From assembly GCA_903813345.2 (NCBI GenBank), contig CAIIXF020000006.1, positions 36,410,436-36,474,435 on the forward strand: a stretch of 64,000 nt of DNA. The letters run 5' to 3'. Below the pieces are notes generated by a model. The model was given only the letters and a program-made list of their open reading frames with translations, was not told where the DNA came from and searched no databases. The stretch is from Owenia fusiformis (Eukaryota; Annelida; Polychaeta; Sabellida; Oweniidae). Below, piece by piece: positions 11,560 to 25,262 of this stretch. The position numbers and the translations under genes are program-made. Numbering within the stretch: the stretch's first letter is position 1; every line of letters begins with the position of its first letter.

Positions 11560-13959
11560 ATGGAGCATGATAATACAAAGGTGGCTAACATGGAACATGG
11601 GCTTCCAAAAGCAAGGATAATATTGACTAGGTGTGACCAAGTGAGAGGTGAGTTTGTATTCATCATGGAATTAATTTTTTGAAACTTGAATCCAGTTCTC
11701 ATTTTAAAAATCAATTTCTAGCTGTCATGACGAGTTTAAAATGCAGGGCCCTAAAAGGATTGGTATCATTATGGTGAACTTTTTGAACACATGTTTCTCT
11801 TAAACAAGTCATCAAAAAATTATGTTAATATTACACATCATCAATTTAATGGTCATCTTTTGAATGGTAACAATTTAATTTGAAAAATATATACCTTTCT
11901 CTATATTGCTTTAGAAAATACATCAGACACTTCTTGTTCTTGGTATCATATGTTCGGAATGAAATGAAACATCTATCTGAACCTCATTTTAACAAAATCA
12001 AAAAAGCATCTTATTCATGAAATAAAAGGTTTAGTTTAATTTTTATCTATTTGGTTTTTTTTGAAAAATGTTGTATATGCTATTTTGGTCCAACAAGGTA
12101 CAGAAAGATATTTTATTTCATTCTCAAGAATTGATAGAAAGGAAAAACACAATTGCACTAGAAAAAAAAAGTTAACAAAAACAGTTATATAAAATATATA
12201 TAAAAATAATCCAATTGTTGTCAATCAGTCAATATTACATAAAGGGCCGTGTTTTTAAAGAATGTTTTCAATAATTTGTTTGAGAGAAAAGCATTGTTGA
12301 ATTCAGTTCACCATATCGATACCAATCTTTTCCAATTTTAGAAATGATATACTGTACCATGAAACAGTTGTTTTTACACCTGAACCCATCCTAATATAAA
12401 TGTGTGACTATTTTCTTCAACCAGATTGAAATCTCAAATTTTAGCCTCTATTATCTTGAAAACATGTTTTAAGATAGTAAAGGATTAATACTGAAACTCT
12501 GTCATGGTTGAATTCTTTAATACTTAAAATATGACCTTCACTTAAAACGCAATATGTGAACATATTTTATTTTTACATTATTCATACAACAGACAATATT
12601 ATAATTAGTTGAAGTAGTTATCAACTGTTTTTTCTGCATAATAAAAAAGCGCAAATGTAGTGTTAAAAAAAGTTGAACAAGGAATCGAACCACAGTCTTC
12701 GTCTTGGTCAGCCAGAATTCTCTACCCTAGAGCAGCAATCTAATCATGAAAATTAAGAGTAATTCTACGCTACTTATTCTAGTGTTAGTTAGAAGTCCAA
12801 TGATCACTTCGAACCAAGAAATGTTTTGGAAATAACTTGCAATCAAAGGAACAATACTCAAAATGAAATTTCCCCATTTGTTCATCATTATATATTTTCT
12901 CAAAATATCACTACCTCCCTCGGAACAACTTACAATGTTTCTATTGAAAGGTCATTGACAGCCTTAAACAGAATATTTTCTGATAATTTTGCTTTTGCAG
13001 AGTCACACTTTTAGGCTTTTACTATTGTTGCTTTATGTATTTTTATCACTTTTTCACTTTAAGGGATTGTCGGGGAAAAGTTTGAGGCATGCAATGAAGA
13101 AAAGATTGAAGAGAAGAACAAATGGAAAAAGAAAAAGGAAGAACAAAGGAAATGGAAGGAAACAAATGGAATCCCATTCCCAACAGCATCATCTTCCAAG
13201 GCCAACTCTTCTACTGAGTTGGAATCAGCTATAAAGCCATCTCTAAATGATGGAAGTGTTTGTATACTTGAACTCATAAAACAGGAAGATAATGATGGAT
13301 CTACCGATGTGGTTACGGTTGATGTCAACCAGGACAATGTTCTTAATAGCAATCAACAGTCACCAACAATATATGATAATAGAAATACAAACAAGGCTTT
13401 AACCAAATTAACAGAGAACAAGAGAGGTAGAAAGAACAAGGACAAAATCATTAATTGTGATGTTTGTTCAAAAATATTTAGCAGCAAATCTGGACTTGTA
13501 ACACATATGCGAACTCATATGAGTGAGAAACCATTTAAATGTGATATCTGCTTGAAAGTGTTCTCAGTTAAGTCATCTCTTACTACACATAAATACATAC
13601 ACACTGGTGAGAGACTATATAAATGTGATGTATGCATGAGATCATTTTCAAAAAACTCATCTCTAATGAATCACAATCGCATACACACTGGTGAAAGAGC
13701 ATATGAATGTGATGTATGCTCGAGGGCATTTTCACGAAGGAGTTCTCTTGTGAGACACAATCGCACACACACTGGTGAAAGACCATTTAAATGTGATGTA
13801 TGCTCGAGGGCATTTTCACTAAGAAGTCATCTTGTGAGACACAATCGCACACACACTGGTGACAGACCATATGAATGTGATGTTTGCTCTAAGGTATTTT
13901 CATATAAATCATCTCTAACTATACATAATTGCATACACAGTGGTGAAAGAGCATATTAG
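11560..13959 (+). pseudogene. C2H2 zinc-finger gene, paralog B, interrupted by a nonsense codon
   Basis: Exon 1 is 11560-11647 (88 nt: one copy of the repeat unit, then [15 protein letters not shown]). It joins in phase 1 to exon 2 at 13064, after TTTCACTTTAAG. The reading frame has six fingers and then TAG at 13957-13959. Homologous linkers in this family read TAT-CAG-TGT, so a C-to-T change made the stop. Beyond it the same frame stays open for 19 more fingers to 15540. As it stands the gene encodes 327 residues with six fingers. It could be a recent pseudogene, a truncated but working protein, a segregating allele or a sequencing error. Confidence 0.7.
12672..12740 (-). repeat. tRNA-like sequence in intron of B (also in C at 27827-27900)
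   Basis: On the - strand a B-box-like GGTTCGATTCC follows an A-box-like CTCTAGGGTAGAGA. No complete cloverleaf is visible, so this is a tRNA-derived repeat, not a tRNA gene. Its presence at the same place in C dates it before the B/C duplication. Confidence 0.4.
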
Positions 13960-15540
13960 TGTGAAATCTGCTCCAAGGTATTTTCAGATACTTCAACTCT
14001 AACTAAACATAAAGGCATACACACAGGTGATAGAGCATATCAGTGTGAAATCTGCTCCAAGGTATTTTCAGAGACTTCAACTCTAACTAAACACAAATGC
14101 ATACACACTGGTGAAAGACCATATAAATGCAAAATCTGCTCTCGGGCATTTTTGCAAAAGGGTAATCTTACTTTTCACAAATGTATACATACTGGGGAAA
14201 ACAAGTTCAAATGTGATATTTGCCACAAAGCATTTTCACAGAATTCACATCTTGTTATTCACAATCGCATACACACAGGTGAAAGACCATATAAATGTGA
14301 TGTCTGCTCTAAGGCATTTTCAGAAAGGAGTCATCTTGTGAAACACAATCTCATACACACTGGTGAAAGACCACATAAATGTGATGTTTGTTCTAAAGCA
14401 TTTTCACAAAGGAGTTGTCTTGTGACACACTATTGCATACACACAGGTGAAAGACCACATAAATGTGATGTTTGTTCTAAAGCATTTTCACGAAGGAGTC
14501 ATCTTGTGACACACAAACGGATACACACAGGTGAAAGACCATATAAATGTGTTGTCTGCTCGAGTGCATTTCATGAAAAATCAGCTCTTGTGACACACAA
14601 TCGCATACACACTGGTGAAAGACCATATAAATGTGATGTCTGCTTGAGTGCATTTCATGAAAAATCAGCTCTTGTGACACACAATCGCATACACACTGGT
14701 GAAAGACCATATAAATGCAATGTCTGCATGAGATCATTTTCACATAACTCATCTCTTACTATACACAATCGCATACACACTGGGGAAAGACCATATAAAT
14801 GTGATGTCTGCTCTGAAGCATTTTCAGAAAATTCATCTCTAACTCAACACAAACGTATACACACAGGTGAACGCCCATATAAATGTGATGTTTGCTCCAA
14901 GGCATTTTCACGAAGGAGTCATCTTGGGACACACAAACGGATACACACAGGTGAACGCCCATATAAATGTGATGTTTGCTCCAAGGCATTTTCACGAAGG
15001 AGTCATTTTGTGCGACACAATCTCATACACACAGATGAAAGACCATTTAAATGTGATGTATGCTCTGAAGCATTTTCAGAAAATTCATCTCTAACTCAAC
15101 ACAAACGTATACACACAGGTGAACACCCATATAAATGTGATGTTTGCTCCATTGCATTTTCACAAAGGAGTCATCTTGGGACACACAAACGGATACACAC
15201 AGGTGAACGCCCATATAAATGTGATGTTTGCTCCAAGGCATTTTCACAAATGAGTCATCTTGTGAGACACAAACGGATACACACAGGTGAAAGACCATAT
15301 AAATGTGATGTCTGCTCTAAGGCATTTTCAATAAGGAGTACTCTTGTGAGACACAATCGCATACACACAGGTGAAAGACCATTTAAATGCGATGTCTGCT
15401 CCAAGGCATTTTCACGAAGGAGTCATCTTGTGATACACAAACGGATACACACAGGTGAAAGACCATATAAATGCGATGTCTGCTCTAAGGCATTTTCAAT
15501 AAGGAGTACTCTTGTGACACACAATCGCATACATACATAA
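13960..15540 (+). pseudogene. Zinc-finger array of paralog B downstream of the stop (19 fingers)
   Basis: This is the in-frame continuation of gene B. Nineteen consecutive 84-bp C2H2 units have intact Cys and His ligands and TGERPYKC-type linkers, with no other stop or indel. It ends at TAA 15538-15540, which arose where about 16 bp of linker was lost. The intact ligands imply that the TAG upstream is young. Confidence 0.75.
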
Positions 15541-16160
<620 letters not shown>

Positions 16161-17240
16161 AAACAAATATATACTGGTGAATATATATTTTTGTTTGAGT
16201 TTGATGTTAAAAACCTTCTGATATTATGGCTCAAAGACAAAATTTATGTTGACATTAAAAATATTAATAGTTAAGGATCAAAGACTAGATTCATGTTTAA
16301 TGTTAGAAACTGATAACTAACAATCAATAAATAGAGGATATCCTTTGAATTTTGAGGGATACCATTTTTATCCATGAGTGGATATCGTCCATCTTCACGA
16401 GTGAGCGCAGCTTTTTATGAAGGTGTAGTCTTTAAGAAAAGTGTCTGAAAGTCCAAACTTCTTTGAGCCTTGTTCCTCCAAAAACCTTGAAATACTGGAA
16501 AATTTGCTTCTAGGTGAGGTTGGCTCATACTCACTGCCATCCTTTTTGAGAAGATTTGTAAAAAATCTTGAAAATAATTGTCCATATCCGTTGGGCATAT
16601 GTCCATTACTGCAAGCTTTTCACCTTTATTTCTTAAGAGAGAATCAGAAATAGCAAGCAGGCTAAACAATTTTTTTTTCAATTTTAGATTATTTTTGTCT
16701 CATTTAAAAAGTATAAGTATAAGGACTATTCTGTACTTTTTTCAAAAGTCTATACTTAAATGTTGTGAAAAGTTATAATCGAAAAACCATCTTTCGGAGT
16801 AAAGTCCATCTGCGCCGATTTCAATAACTTGATCAGAACTGGGTTCCAACAGAATTCCTACAAACTCATGAATGAAATAGTTATTGCATCGAATACTTAC
16901 TTTTGTCAAAATCAAAGTAGAACTCTAGTTAAAAAATATATTGTGCTAAATTATTGCCATTTCTTAGTAAAATGTCGTTCTCCGGTACGTTCCCAAAATT
17001 ATTCGATGGTACCCCGTGTGTTAGCGTTTTTCTGAGTGTCACGAAGATCTTTTTGGATCTCTGTTTAGATACCTGGAAGTTGGTCTGTCAATTTCACTAG
17101 AATTATTGTTGATATCATTACTACTTTGCTCTTAAAATTACTTTAAACTTTCCAATAATAAAGACTGACAACCTAACTACTTTGTGTGTTAATTTCATGG
17201 AGAAACGATATATTTTATGTAGTTTTCTTGATAGTTTTTA
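16161..17240. other. Spacer after zinc-finger B
   Basis: A 49-bp-family repeat (16210-16320) is followed by sequence with no counterpart in A or C. Overlapping short ORFs near 16395-16680 on both strands have no recognisable domain. I see no supported gene. Confidence 0.4.
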
Positions 17241-17245
17241 ATATA

Positions 17246-18003
17246 GGGACCCTGCCACCAGGAACGGTATTCGCACATAGCAACTTTCAGCCTTTAATGT
17301 TGCTGCCATTTGACGTTTCGCAAGTCTTGGCCACTATCTTTCTTTTAAATTTTGAATGTTAAACCTTGTTAGTTTACTTCCTTTGTTACTAGGCAATTTA
17401 TTAATTGTGTTTTAATTATAATGTCACAAATGACAATGGCCGTATGTGTCGAATTCTAAGAAAATGACATTAGATAAGCAACCCTCATTCTGGTATAATT
17501 TTTGCTCCAATATTGCTGCTGAAATGCAGAACATGAAGGAAATCAAAGTGGAACAAAGAATACTACAAGATACTCTCACTATTATTGACCTTTAGCAGCT
17601 ACCATTTGCACGATAAACTTAGATATGGCTCCGCGTGATTTTCTCCCTTTTCTCCAAGTTAAAAGGAGGGTTGAAAGAAACTGGTTTTTACTCATTGGAT
17701 GAGGTTTATAGTGGTATTCCAGGAACATATGTATCACATAAGCAATGGTGGTTTCATAGATGTCTTCATTCATTGGTAAAGAGGTATGAAAAATGTGTTC
17801 AAATTCGTGGAAAATATGTTGAAAAGTACGTCTTAAAATGTGAAGATGATGATGATGGCAGATGACACTCAGATTGAAAATCGGAAATTCTCTCATATCA
17901 TGACTGGTGTTAGGTTGTGCACCTGCACCTAAAGTATTTGCCATATTATAACAGTTGTGACGTGATTTGCTATATTTAAATACCGTTCTGGGTGGCAGGG
18001 ACT
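17246..18003. mobile_element. Decayed mariner-like element with inverted termini
   Basis: The termini GGGACCCTGCCACCAGGAAC at the left and GTTCTGGGTGGCAGGGACTC at the right are inverted copies. Inside, on + at about 17625-17830, lies a broken mariner transposase C-terminus: MAPRDF (third catalytic Asp region), then after a frameshift FSLFSKLKGGLKETGF and YEKCVQIRGKYVEK. The minus-strand ORF over the same stretch is a shadow. Confidence 0.7.
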
Positions 18004-18189
18004 CAGTATTAAAAAATATTTAGAAAAGTGTATAAACTATATTATTTCCTCTTGAAACGTATACACAAAGTTGTTTAGATGTTGATCTTTATTACATGTA
18101 TCTGAAAGTTTCGTGTAATTATATTAGAAAATAGCAAAGTAAGAGCAAGGCGTCCAAGACCTTTGCATCACCCCTCATATATGTATGTT

Positions 18190-20930
18190 TTGTTTAATAA
18201 CTGTCTCATATTTAAGATGAAAGAATATATTTATGTTTAATGTTAGAACTCGTCTGATATTGTATGATATTAAAGATCAAAGAATAATCTTTATGTTTGA
18301 ATTTTGTCGTTTAGGGTGCAAAAATGTTCGAAATTTTTTAAAACTAAATTTTTAAAATGCTTTTTTTCCCAGAGTCACTTTTGTGCATGGATGACTTCAT
18401 TTCTCTCTTATTTAGCAACCAATTTTCTTCATCTTTTTTGAAATAAATTTCATGTATCACATTTTGATAACATTGGGTAAGGCTACAATATATACCAAAT
18501 TTGGGCCTTTAAGTATAATGTATTATATGGAAATAACATTTTTTGTATAAACTGTATTGTATAATGATATCCTATAGTAGTGTTGAGTTAAGTGTAGTGT
18601 AGTGTAGTTATATATATTTTGTAATGAATAATACATTAGGTCATATCTAAATAGTCAATAAAAGATATATTTAGGATCAAAGAATATATTTAATATTATG
18701 TTGATGTTAATAACTTAGTCCACTACTAAAGATCAAAGAATATATTAAAGCTGTGCTAAACCAATTTCAGAATCTCTTGTTATATTGTATTTAGCATCAT
18801 GATAAACCATGACATCTCATATCTTCTCAGCCCTGAGATGCCATGATTAAATGAGCTTGATTTGGCGATCCGGGAGAGCCCAAAATTGAATTTTTTTGAG
18901 ATCTTTCATCCCAGCTCATATTTCATCTAATTGGGGTCATAAAGCTTGTGTTACTGTGCCTGTTGTAATATCTGCTGTTAAATACAATACCTATTATGTA
19001 ATGTATTGACATTAAGTTGATGATTACATGATAACAATCACACTTATTGACAGTTATAACTCTACCCATCTGATGTGCTCAGATCACAGAATATGCCTCA
19101 TAATATCAGGGCATGTTTCAGATGAAACAGAAAGATGCTATGAGTATCAGAATGTGTATTTAGCACAAATAACATCCCTTCTGTTCTTTTGACTACAAAG
19201 CTTGTGATATTTCCCCACACAACATGATTTATCAAGATAAGACTGTCAACCTCTAAAATGTTGCTATTTTTGCGCCCTTTTTTAGGTCACCTGACCATGA
19301 CGTACCATGTGCCAAGTTATTCTGGCGCTAAATCGAAAAGCTGTTGCTGCGAACTACTACGAAGGCTGGGCCAATATATATTATATACATTTAGTTTCAA
19401 ATTTGCAAGCATTCCAATAGCCAAATTAATATCTTGAATTGATTGAACTTCACAATAAGAAATTCTTGTGGAAAGAGCACTGCAATATCATTTATTACAT
19501 ATACAAGCAATTGATTGAAATGCATTTGTAAAACCTATTTATCGATACTGTACTCCGGGTAATGTTCGCGTGCGATTTAATTTCGCTTTGTTCGCGAATG
19601 TAGTAAAATAGCGAACATTTATCATCGCGAAATTTGTCTTAAATCCCCGGGCCTTTTGATATGTTTCGTTCGGTGTGAAACGTTTCTTCCAGTGTTGTTG
19701 GGCGAAGGCCTCAAAACATTTTGAATTGCCTTATTAGGCCAACAAAGGCAAGAACTGTTGACGACAATGATATCCTACAAATTGAAGTTAAAAAGCCATT
19801 CAAGAATATTCAAATAAATGCCTTAAACGTGGGAAATACAAACATTATTCGGATTCTGAACAGGCTAAAATAGCCCACATTGATTCACGGTAATAGGAAA
19901 AAAAATCAACTTGTACAATCTTCGAAACGTCATCAACTCAAATCCGCGAAATTAAATAGCAGCGAAATTGAAATTTTGAAAAATCGCGAAATTTTATAGC
20001 GTCGAAATTTACCCGGAGTACAGTAACTGAAAATGTTAACCCAATAGTTATATCTTGGCCTAACAGCATTACATTCGGGTTACAAAGTTTTAATCCCCAA
20101 ACAGTGGCAATGTTTGCTGTTATATAACTTACATGGTTTCAATAGCGTTTCAGCCCGATTGATTCCACACTCAATTGCAAGTGATATTATATCTTTGCAA
20201 AATTTATGAGAATTAATCATGCAAAAATTGACTCAACATAAGAGCGAATGACTCCTTTTTGAGGGCCAGGGTTTCATTTTTATTTACAAAATCATATTTC
20301 GCAGCAAATTGTTTCAACCACACACGTCATGTCAGGTGACTTAAAATTTCTGCTCTGAAAAATGAAATCAGTTTTGCCGCGAAAACAGACATGTGCTGAC
20401 TTTATATCCCCGATATCATAATAAAATGAACTTTTGGAACTGTTGATGGTTCACCATCGTGAAGTGTGGCCTTCATACTGTGAGATAAGCATAAATGTAT
20501 CTAAATTGAGTAAAATGGTTTGAGTACAACTTTAATGTTTAATGTTATAAACTGTCTCATATTAAAGATCAAATATTACATTAATGTTTAATGTTATAAA
20601 CTGTCTCATATTAAAGATCAAAGAATATATTTATGCTTTATGTTAGAAGCTGTATCATATTAAAAACAAAGAAAATATTTATGTTTGATGTGAGGAACTG
20701 CATCATATTAAAAAAATCAAAGATCATATTTATGTTTAACATTAGAAACTGCATCAATGATCAAAGAATATATTAATGTTTGATATTAAAGAATATTTAT
20801 GTTTAATTCTAGAAACTGTCGTATGTTAAGGATCAAAAGATTCATTGACGTTAATATTAGAAACTGTCCCAAGTTCAGGATTATATTAGTTAAGATCATA
20901 TTTTTGTTTAATGTTAGAAACTGTCTCATT
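18190..20930. other. Repeat-rich spacer before small gene copy 2
   Basis: It holds 49-bp-family repeats at both ends, part of the dispersed 600-bp repeat (18300-18490), a GTGTA microsatellite near 18595, a MITE (19546-20025) and a segment shared with unit C (20130-20450 against 33350-33665). No gene is supported. Confidence 0.5.
19546..20025. mobile_element. MITE with TACTGTACTCCGGGTAA termini
   Basis: TACTGTACTCCGGGTAA at the left is mirrored by TTACCCGGAGTACAGTA at the right, 480 bp apart. CpG-containing subterminal blocks (TTCGCG, CGCGAAAT) are also inverted. A second, more diverged copy is at 43766-44091. Confidence 0.75.
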
Positions 20931-21046
20931 AAAGGATTAAAGCTTATGATTAATTTAAAGCTTAAGTGTGAAGTCTTTAAACTGTGTGATATCAAAATCC
21001 ACTTGAAGATCTGAAGACAAATTGGCTTCCCTAAGTGAAAGACTGA

Positions 21047-21054
21047 TATAAATA
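21047..21054 (+). promoter_or_regulatory. TATA box of small gene copy 2
   Basis: TATAAATA lies 86 bp before the ATG at 21133 and is conserved in all three copies. TCAGT at 21061 resembles an initiator but is too close to the box to be a confident start site. Confidence 0.6.
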
Positions 21055-21132
21055 CTTGTTTCAGTCTAGTTGAAGTCATAACTGATCTGACTTGCCTAGC
21101 AATCACATCACAACTCTAAACACATTTATAAA

Positions 21133-21459
21133 ATGGATTCCTCAGCGATGATAAAATCTGATGTCCGCAGAGCGGCAGAAGAAACACACCACATTGATCT
21201 GGATCAAGTGGCTGAACAACTGGATGTTGCATACAGAAAGTTCATAAGGGCATGCGATCAGGTACTCTTGATTGACGACAAAGTAAAGATGGTGGAAATA
21301 CGATACAACAGAGCTAAGAAGAACCACAAAGAGGCACACTTGTACTCTCTGCATCTACAGCTAAATATACTGAATAACACGAAGATGATGTACTACCACT
21401 ATGCAACTGAGATGGCTGCTGTAGTAGAGGAGCTCAAGAGCAAAGTTGAACAGATATAG
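21133..21459 (+). CDS. Small intronless gene, copy 2 (108 residues, unknown family)
   Basis: Uninterrupted ORF with a conserved promoter and 3' end. The product is mostly predicted helix, with a heptad-like C-terminus (AAVVEELKSKVEQ) and a YSLHLQLNI / MMYYHYATEM core. No signal peptide, membrane segment or zinc ligands are visible, and it is far less basic than any histone. By eye it differs from copy 3 by four replacement and about seven silent changes, suggesting mild constraint. A histone-type stem-loop follows 151 bp after the stop, so the mRNA may be made without poly(A) and peak in S phase; this is inference from the 3' end alone. Function unknown. Confidence 0.75.
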   Translation: MDSSAMIKSDVRRAAEETHHIDLDQVAEQLDVAYRKFIRACDQVLLIDDKVKMVEIRYNRAKKNHKEAHLYSLHLQLNILNNTKMMYYHYATEMAAVVEELKSKVEQI

Positions 21460-21610
21460 ATTCAAGGGGTTGACAATTCCCTCCATACTGATGATGAATA
21501 TCAAAAAATGCTTGCGTGTGGCATTTCTGGCTTCAACAATTTATCCAGCTTCTTTCATCTGAGTGATGTTTTACAAGACCGAGCACAATGCTTCGACAGT
21601 CATTGTGAAC

Positions 21611-21626
21611 GGTCCTTTTAAGGACC
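21611..21626 (+). promoter_or_regulatory. Histone-type mRNA 3' stem-loop, copy 2
   Basis: GGTCCTTTTAAGGACC has a perfect 6-bp stem and a 4-nt loop, fitting the histone consensus GGYYYUUYUNARRRCC. It is preceded by GAAC and followed by ATCA and, after 13 nt, by the purine run AAAAGAGA, the place of a U7-binding downstream element. Confidence 0.7.
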
Positions 21627-23090
21627 ATCAAATTATTTACAAAAGAGAAATTTGATGATGTGGGGGGGGGGGGGGGTGATCGCCAAAAACAAATCTGATT
21701 TTCAGTCAGGTAGGTGCAAGCGTGGCATAAGAAACCCCAAATATTGAAGATTTGCTTTGGATTTTACAAAAATTGATGCAACTTCCTTCAAAATTGAGCT
21801 AAAAGCTTCAACTAAAAAGCATTTTAAATATCATTTCTTCTTGTATCTACTAGATCTATTTTTATTGGTTATGGGGAGGGGGTTGCAATCACACCCTCGC
21901 ACCCCCTCCTGGCTACGCCTGTGGAATATCATCTGGAGTCCCAGTGAGACCACCAAAATTATTTAAAATAACATGCAAAATGTCACCATTTACCATTTGT
22001 TACAGACACTAAATGTTTAACACCAACTGCCATTGTCACTGAAATATCATCCCATAACAAAAAATTGAATCTTCCTCCCATTAAATCTGCAAGGGTTTAT
22101 ATGATAATGAAATATCTTTTGGATATTAGCAAGGGTTTTTCAGTTCATATGATGGTAACTATTTGCAAGGGTGACCGCCATTCGCGGGACACTTGACAGC
22201 TCTGCTATTTGCAAGGGTGACCTCATTTATTACAAATTCATGCTGTATCAGATATCATTCCAGCAGTTCAACATGTATACTTGTTGCCTGTTAGTATAGT
22301 AAGACAGTAAGCTAGAGGCACATCTCCAACATAATAAGTACATATTATGAGGAAGAAAGGAGTCTTTTTGTTGCAATATTGGTACAACACATAATACAAT
22401 AATCAGGTGAGCATATTTTGACAATTTTACTAGCCTGAGAGAGTATCTAATTTAGGCAAAGGATATGGGGGAGGGGTACCTTTTTAAAGAAATTAGCCTG
22501 TAAATGCTTATAGTGTGCCAGGACTATAGTCCTGATAACATCTCAATACTATTACAACATGGGAGAATTTTTTACGCCTCTTACACTAAGATACCTACTT
22601 CAATAGATTCCTGGGTATTTTAGCATTCTTTTCTTGTAGCTGAATCTACAATTATCTGGGTTTATCGGCAGAATGAAGAAATTTTCACTTTTGATCGCAA
22701 ATATTTGCGTGTAATATTTAACTCATTTCAACCCTCAAATTCCTCCATTTATTGGTCATGCGGTACTATTACTCACCGTGACTAATCTACCAAAACATTT
22801 AAGAAAAAACGTTAATTTGAATTTTAAACCTACTCTTTCTAATGATTGTGATTCTCACACTACACTGTTTTTCTTCAAACTTGTTCCATTAAAGCCTTCA
22901 CAGAAATACCTTTCTTTCGAGATATTGCTTTTGTGTACAGAGTCGCTCGTTTTAGCGGCGTTTTGTCCCCAGATGTGAGAAGATGCATCAATAACTGTGA
23001 TCTTTAACTAGCTGGTCTATGTGATCCTATTATTCCTATGTACTATGATACAGAATCAATTTGACACACTGACATACATGTAACTATAAA

Positions 23091-25123
23091 GTCTTTTGCA
23101 CAATTTTTTTTTTTTTTTTTTTTCACAATTTATTTCATTTTTGTTCACATCATACATTCAATTATTGTTAAATCATATTGTAATCTGAAAAAGTATGCAC
23201 CTTAGAATGTTAACTTAAATAGTATTTTGTATCATTAGGTAATCCAGTACATATATAGTTGTATTATTTGTAACAGATTTATTTGTTTTGTGTTATATGT
23301 GTGGTATGAACAGAAGCAAAACAATTTAGCATTCATACCTCATTCATTCTGCCATTCATTTTCACTCATTCACACAAATTTTACTGAACAGTACCTACTT
23401 ATAGTTAAATCTTATAATATTTTATTTATTTCTTGTAATTTATAATTTCCCTTAAAAAATGTTGATTTTGTAATATAATCTTTAAAATATATTTTAAATC
23501 CAACAAAGGTTACATCTATCTTATCAATAAAACTTCTGTATATATAATGTTTCATCAAAATAATAGCTAAATTTAAAACATTAAATTCATCATCCTTAGG
23601 TTGATGGCCATATAATATATCTTTGTCACTTAGTTTAATTTTCTTATCACTTACCATAAGAGTTGTAAATTCTTTCCACAGTAATTGAGCTTTAATGCAA
23701 TCAACTAACATATGTTTGATTGTGTGTCTTTGTTGACAATATGGACAAAGATTTGTATCTGCTATATTCATTTTAAATAATTTATCTTGACACACTTAAA
23801 TATTGTGTAGAATTTTGAATTGAAAAATTTGAATATTTGAGTCCTTTGTAACTTTGTTTGCCAGTAGAAAATACCATTTTATCTCCTGCTCAGCTATGAA
23901 TTGTTTTATTTTAAACAAAGAGGTGGGTGCTTCGAATTCTCTCTGATTTAATATTGCATATGCCTTTTTACATGTTACATTCTCAACAGACACCGACTTT
24001 TGCTCACTACTTGCATTATTTGAATCACTTGGTTTTCTTAAAATATCTTTCCATTTTATTGGTATTGCCATTTTTATGCTGTTGTATTCCATATCTTTTA
24101 TCTTTAACTTATATGATTGTTCTATTTCATTTTTCTCAATAAACTGACCATTCATATCGACGAGATGTTTTATTTTATTAATGGACTTTGCATTCCACTG
24201 TTTGTAAAAAACTGGTTTATTTCCTATCAGGATGTTCCTGTTATTCCAAATTATTTGCTCTTTGACACTTGCTTTGTCAGTTGGTACTTTTTGGTCTACA
24301 ATTATACTCCATGTTTTTAAAATTTCTTGATAAAAGGTTGAAACATTTGATAAATCTAATGATTTATAATCATAATTTGATTCAAATATGATGTTGGTTC
24401 CAAAATTAGCAAACATTATGTTGGGTATGGTTTTCCACAGCCCTGCCTCTTTGTTGGTCAGTCTTTTTACCCATGCTGCTTTTAGGGCTTGATCCGTGAG
24501 CTTGAATTTAACCATTTTTAGCCCTCCATCACAAATATTTCCAATTAAAGTTTTCTTCTTGATTTTAGGAGGTTTATTCCTCCAAATAAATTTTTGAATA
24601 ACATCATCAATTTCCTTAATATATTTCTCTGGAATCACTGAAGTTGCTGAAATATAAGTAAGCTGGGATATACCAATAGATTTGACTAAAAGAATTCTGC
24701 CTTTTATACTTAGATCTCTTCCATTCCATGTATTAAGTTTTGACTTCATCACTTGTATTTTATCTAAAATGTTATTTTTGATGTGAATTTGTTCATTATA
24801 TGTAAAACAATATCCAAGGGCTTTAGCTTGTTTAACTGTTTTTAAGTCATTGATACTATCATTTTTGTTTTTTGCATTTCCTATCCACATCAGCTCAGTT
24901 TTATTTTTGTTCAATTTAAGGCCAGAACAAAAAGATTTTCATTATTTCTGTAACAGATTCTTCATTCTTAAGTATAACTGTAACATCATCGGCGTACTGA
25001 CATGCCTTTATTTCCTGATCTTGAATTGTAACACCCTGAACATTTGTATTTCGTTTCACTGCAAGGCAGAGAATCTCAATGACCATTATAAAAAGTAATC
25101 CTGACAGGGGGTCTTTTGCACAA
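23091..25123 (-). mobile_element. 5'-truncated LINE with 13-bp target duplication
   Basis: The 13-bp repeats GTCTTTTGCACAA at 23091-23103 and 25111-25123 flank a 2007-bp insert. A 20-nt poly-T directly after the left repeat is the poly(A) tail of a - strand element. The insert starts inside the reverse transcriptase, at the PLSG motif. Paralog B carries the uninterrupted site near 11403. Confidence 0.9.
23412..25110 (-). pseudogene. Reverse transcriptase C-terminal half of the LINE
   Basis: Reading on -: PLSGLLFIMVIEIL and CQYADDVTVIL (the YADD catalytic box), a frameshift near 24920, then a long thumb/connection region (LNTWNGRDLSIKGRILLVKS, FIWRNKPPKIKKKTL, GGLKMVKF). A stop at 23796 is followed in the same frame by a zinc-knuckle-like CPYCQQRHTIKHMLVDC. 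The layout suggests the L1/Tx1 group; clade assignment is tentative. It is dead because of truncation, frameshift and stop. Confidence 0.8.
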
Positions 25124-25262
25124 TGATCTGTATCCTTTTCTAATGTCATGCTTTATATTTAGGCCATTTCTGCACTAACAGCTTTTGAGGAGCAATTTCA
25201 AAAGAAGCCTAGCAACAAGCACCACAGTCATCATATCATCAGATAGATCCATAGACACTAAC

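Noticed and set aside
13957-13959. TAG as programmed read-through or recoding
   Set aside because: Nothing around it suggests a recoding signal; the homologous CAG codon in sibling fingers makes a simple C-to-T change more likely.
16395-16681. Overlapping ORFs on both strands near 16.4-16.7 kb
   Set aside because: No recognisable domain, no counterpart in units A or C, and no splice or promoter context.
17582-17944. Minus-strand 120-residue ORF
   Set aside because: It overlaps, in antisense, a recognisable mariner transposase C-terminus within an inverted-repeat element.
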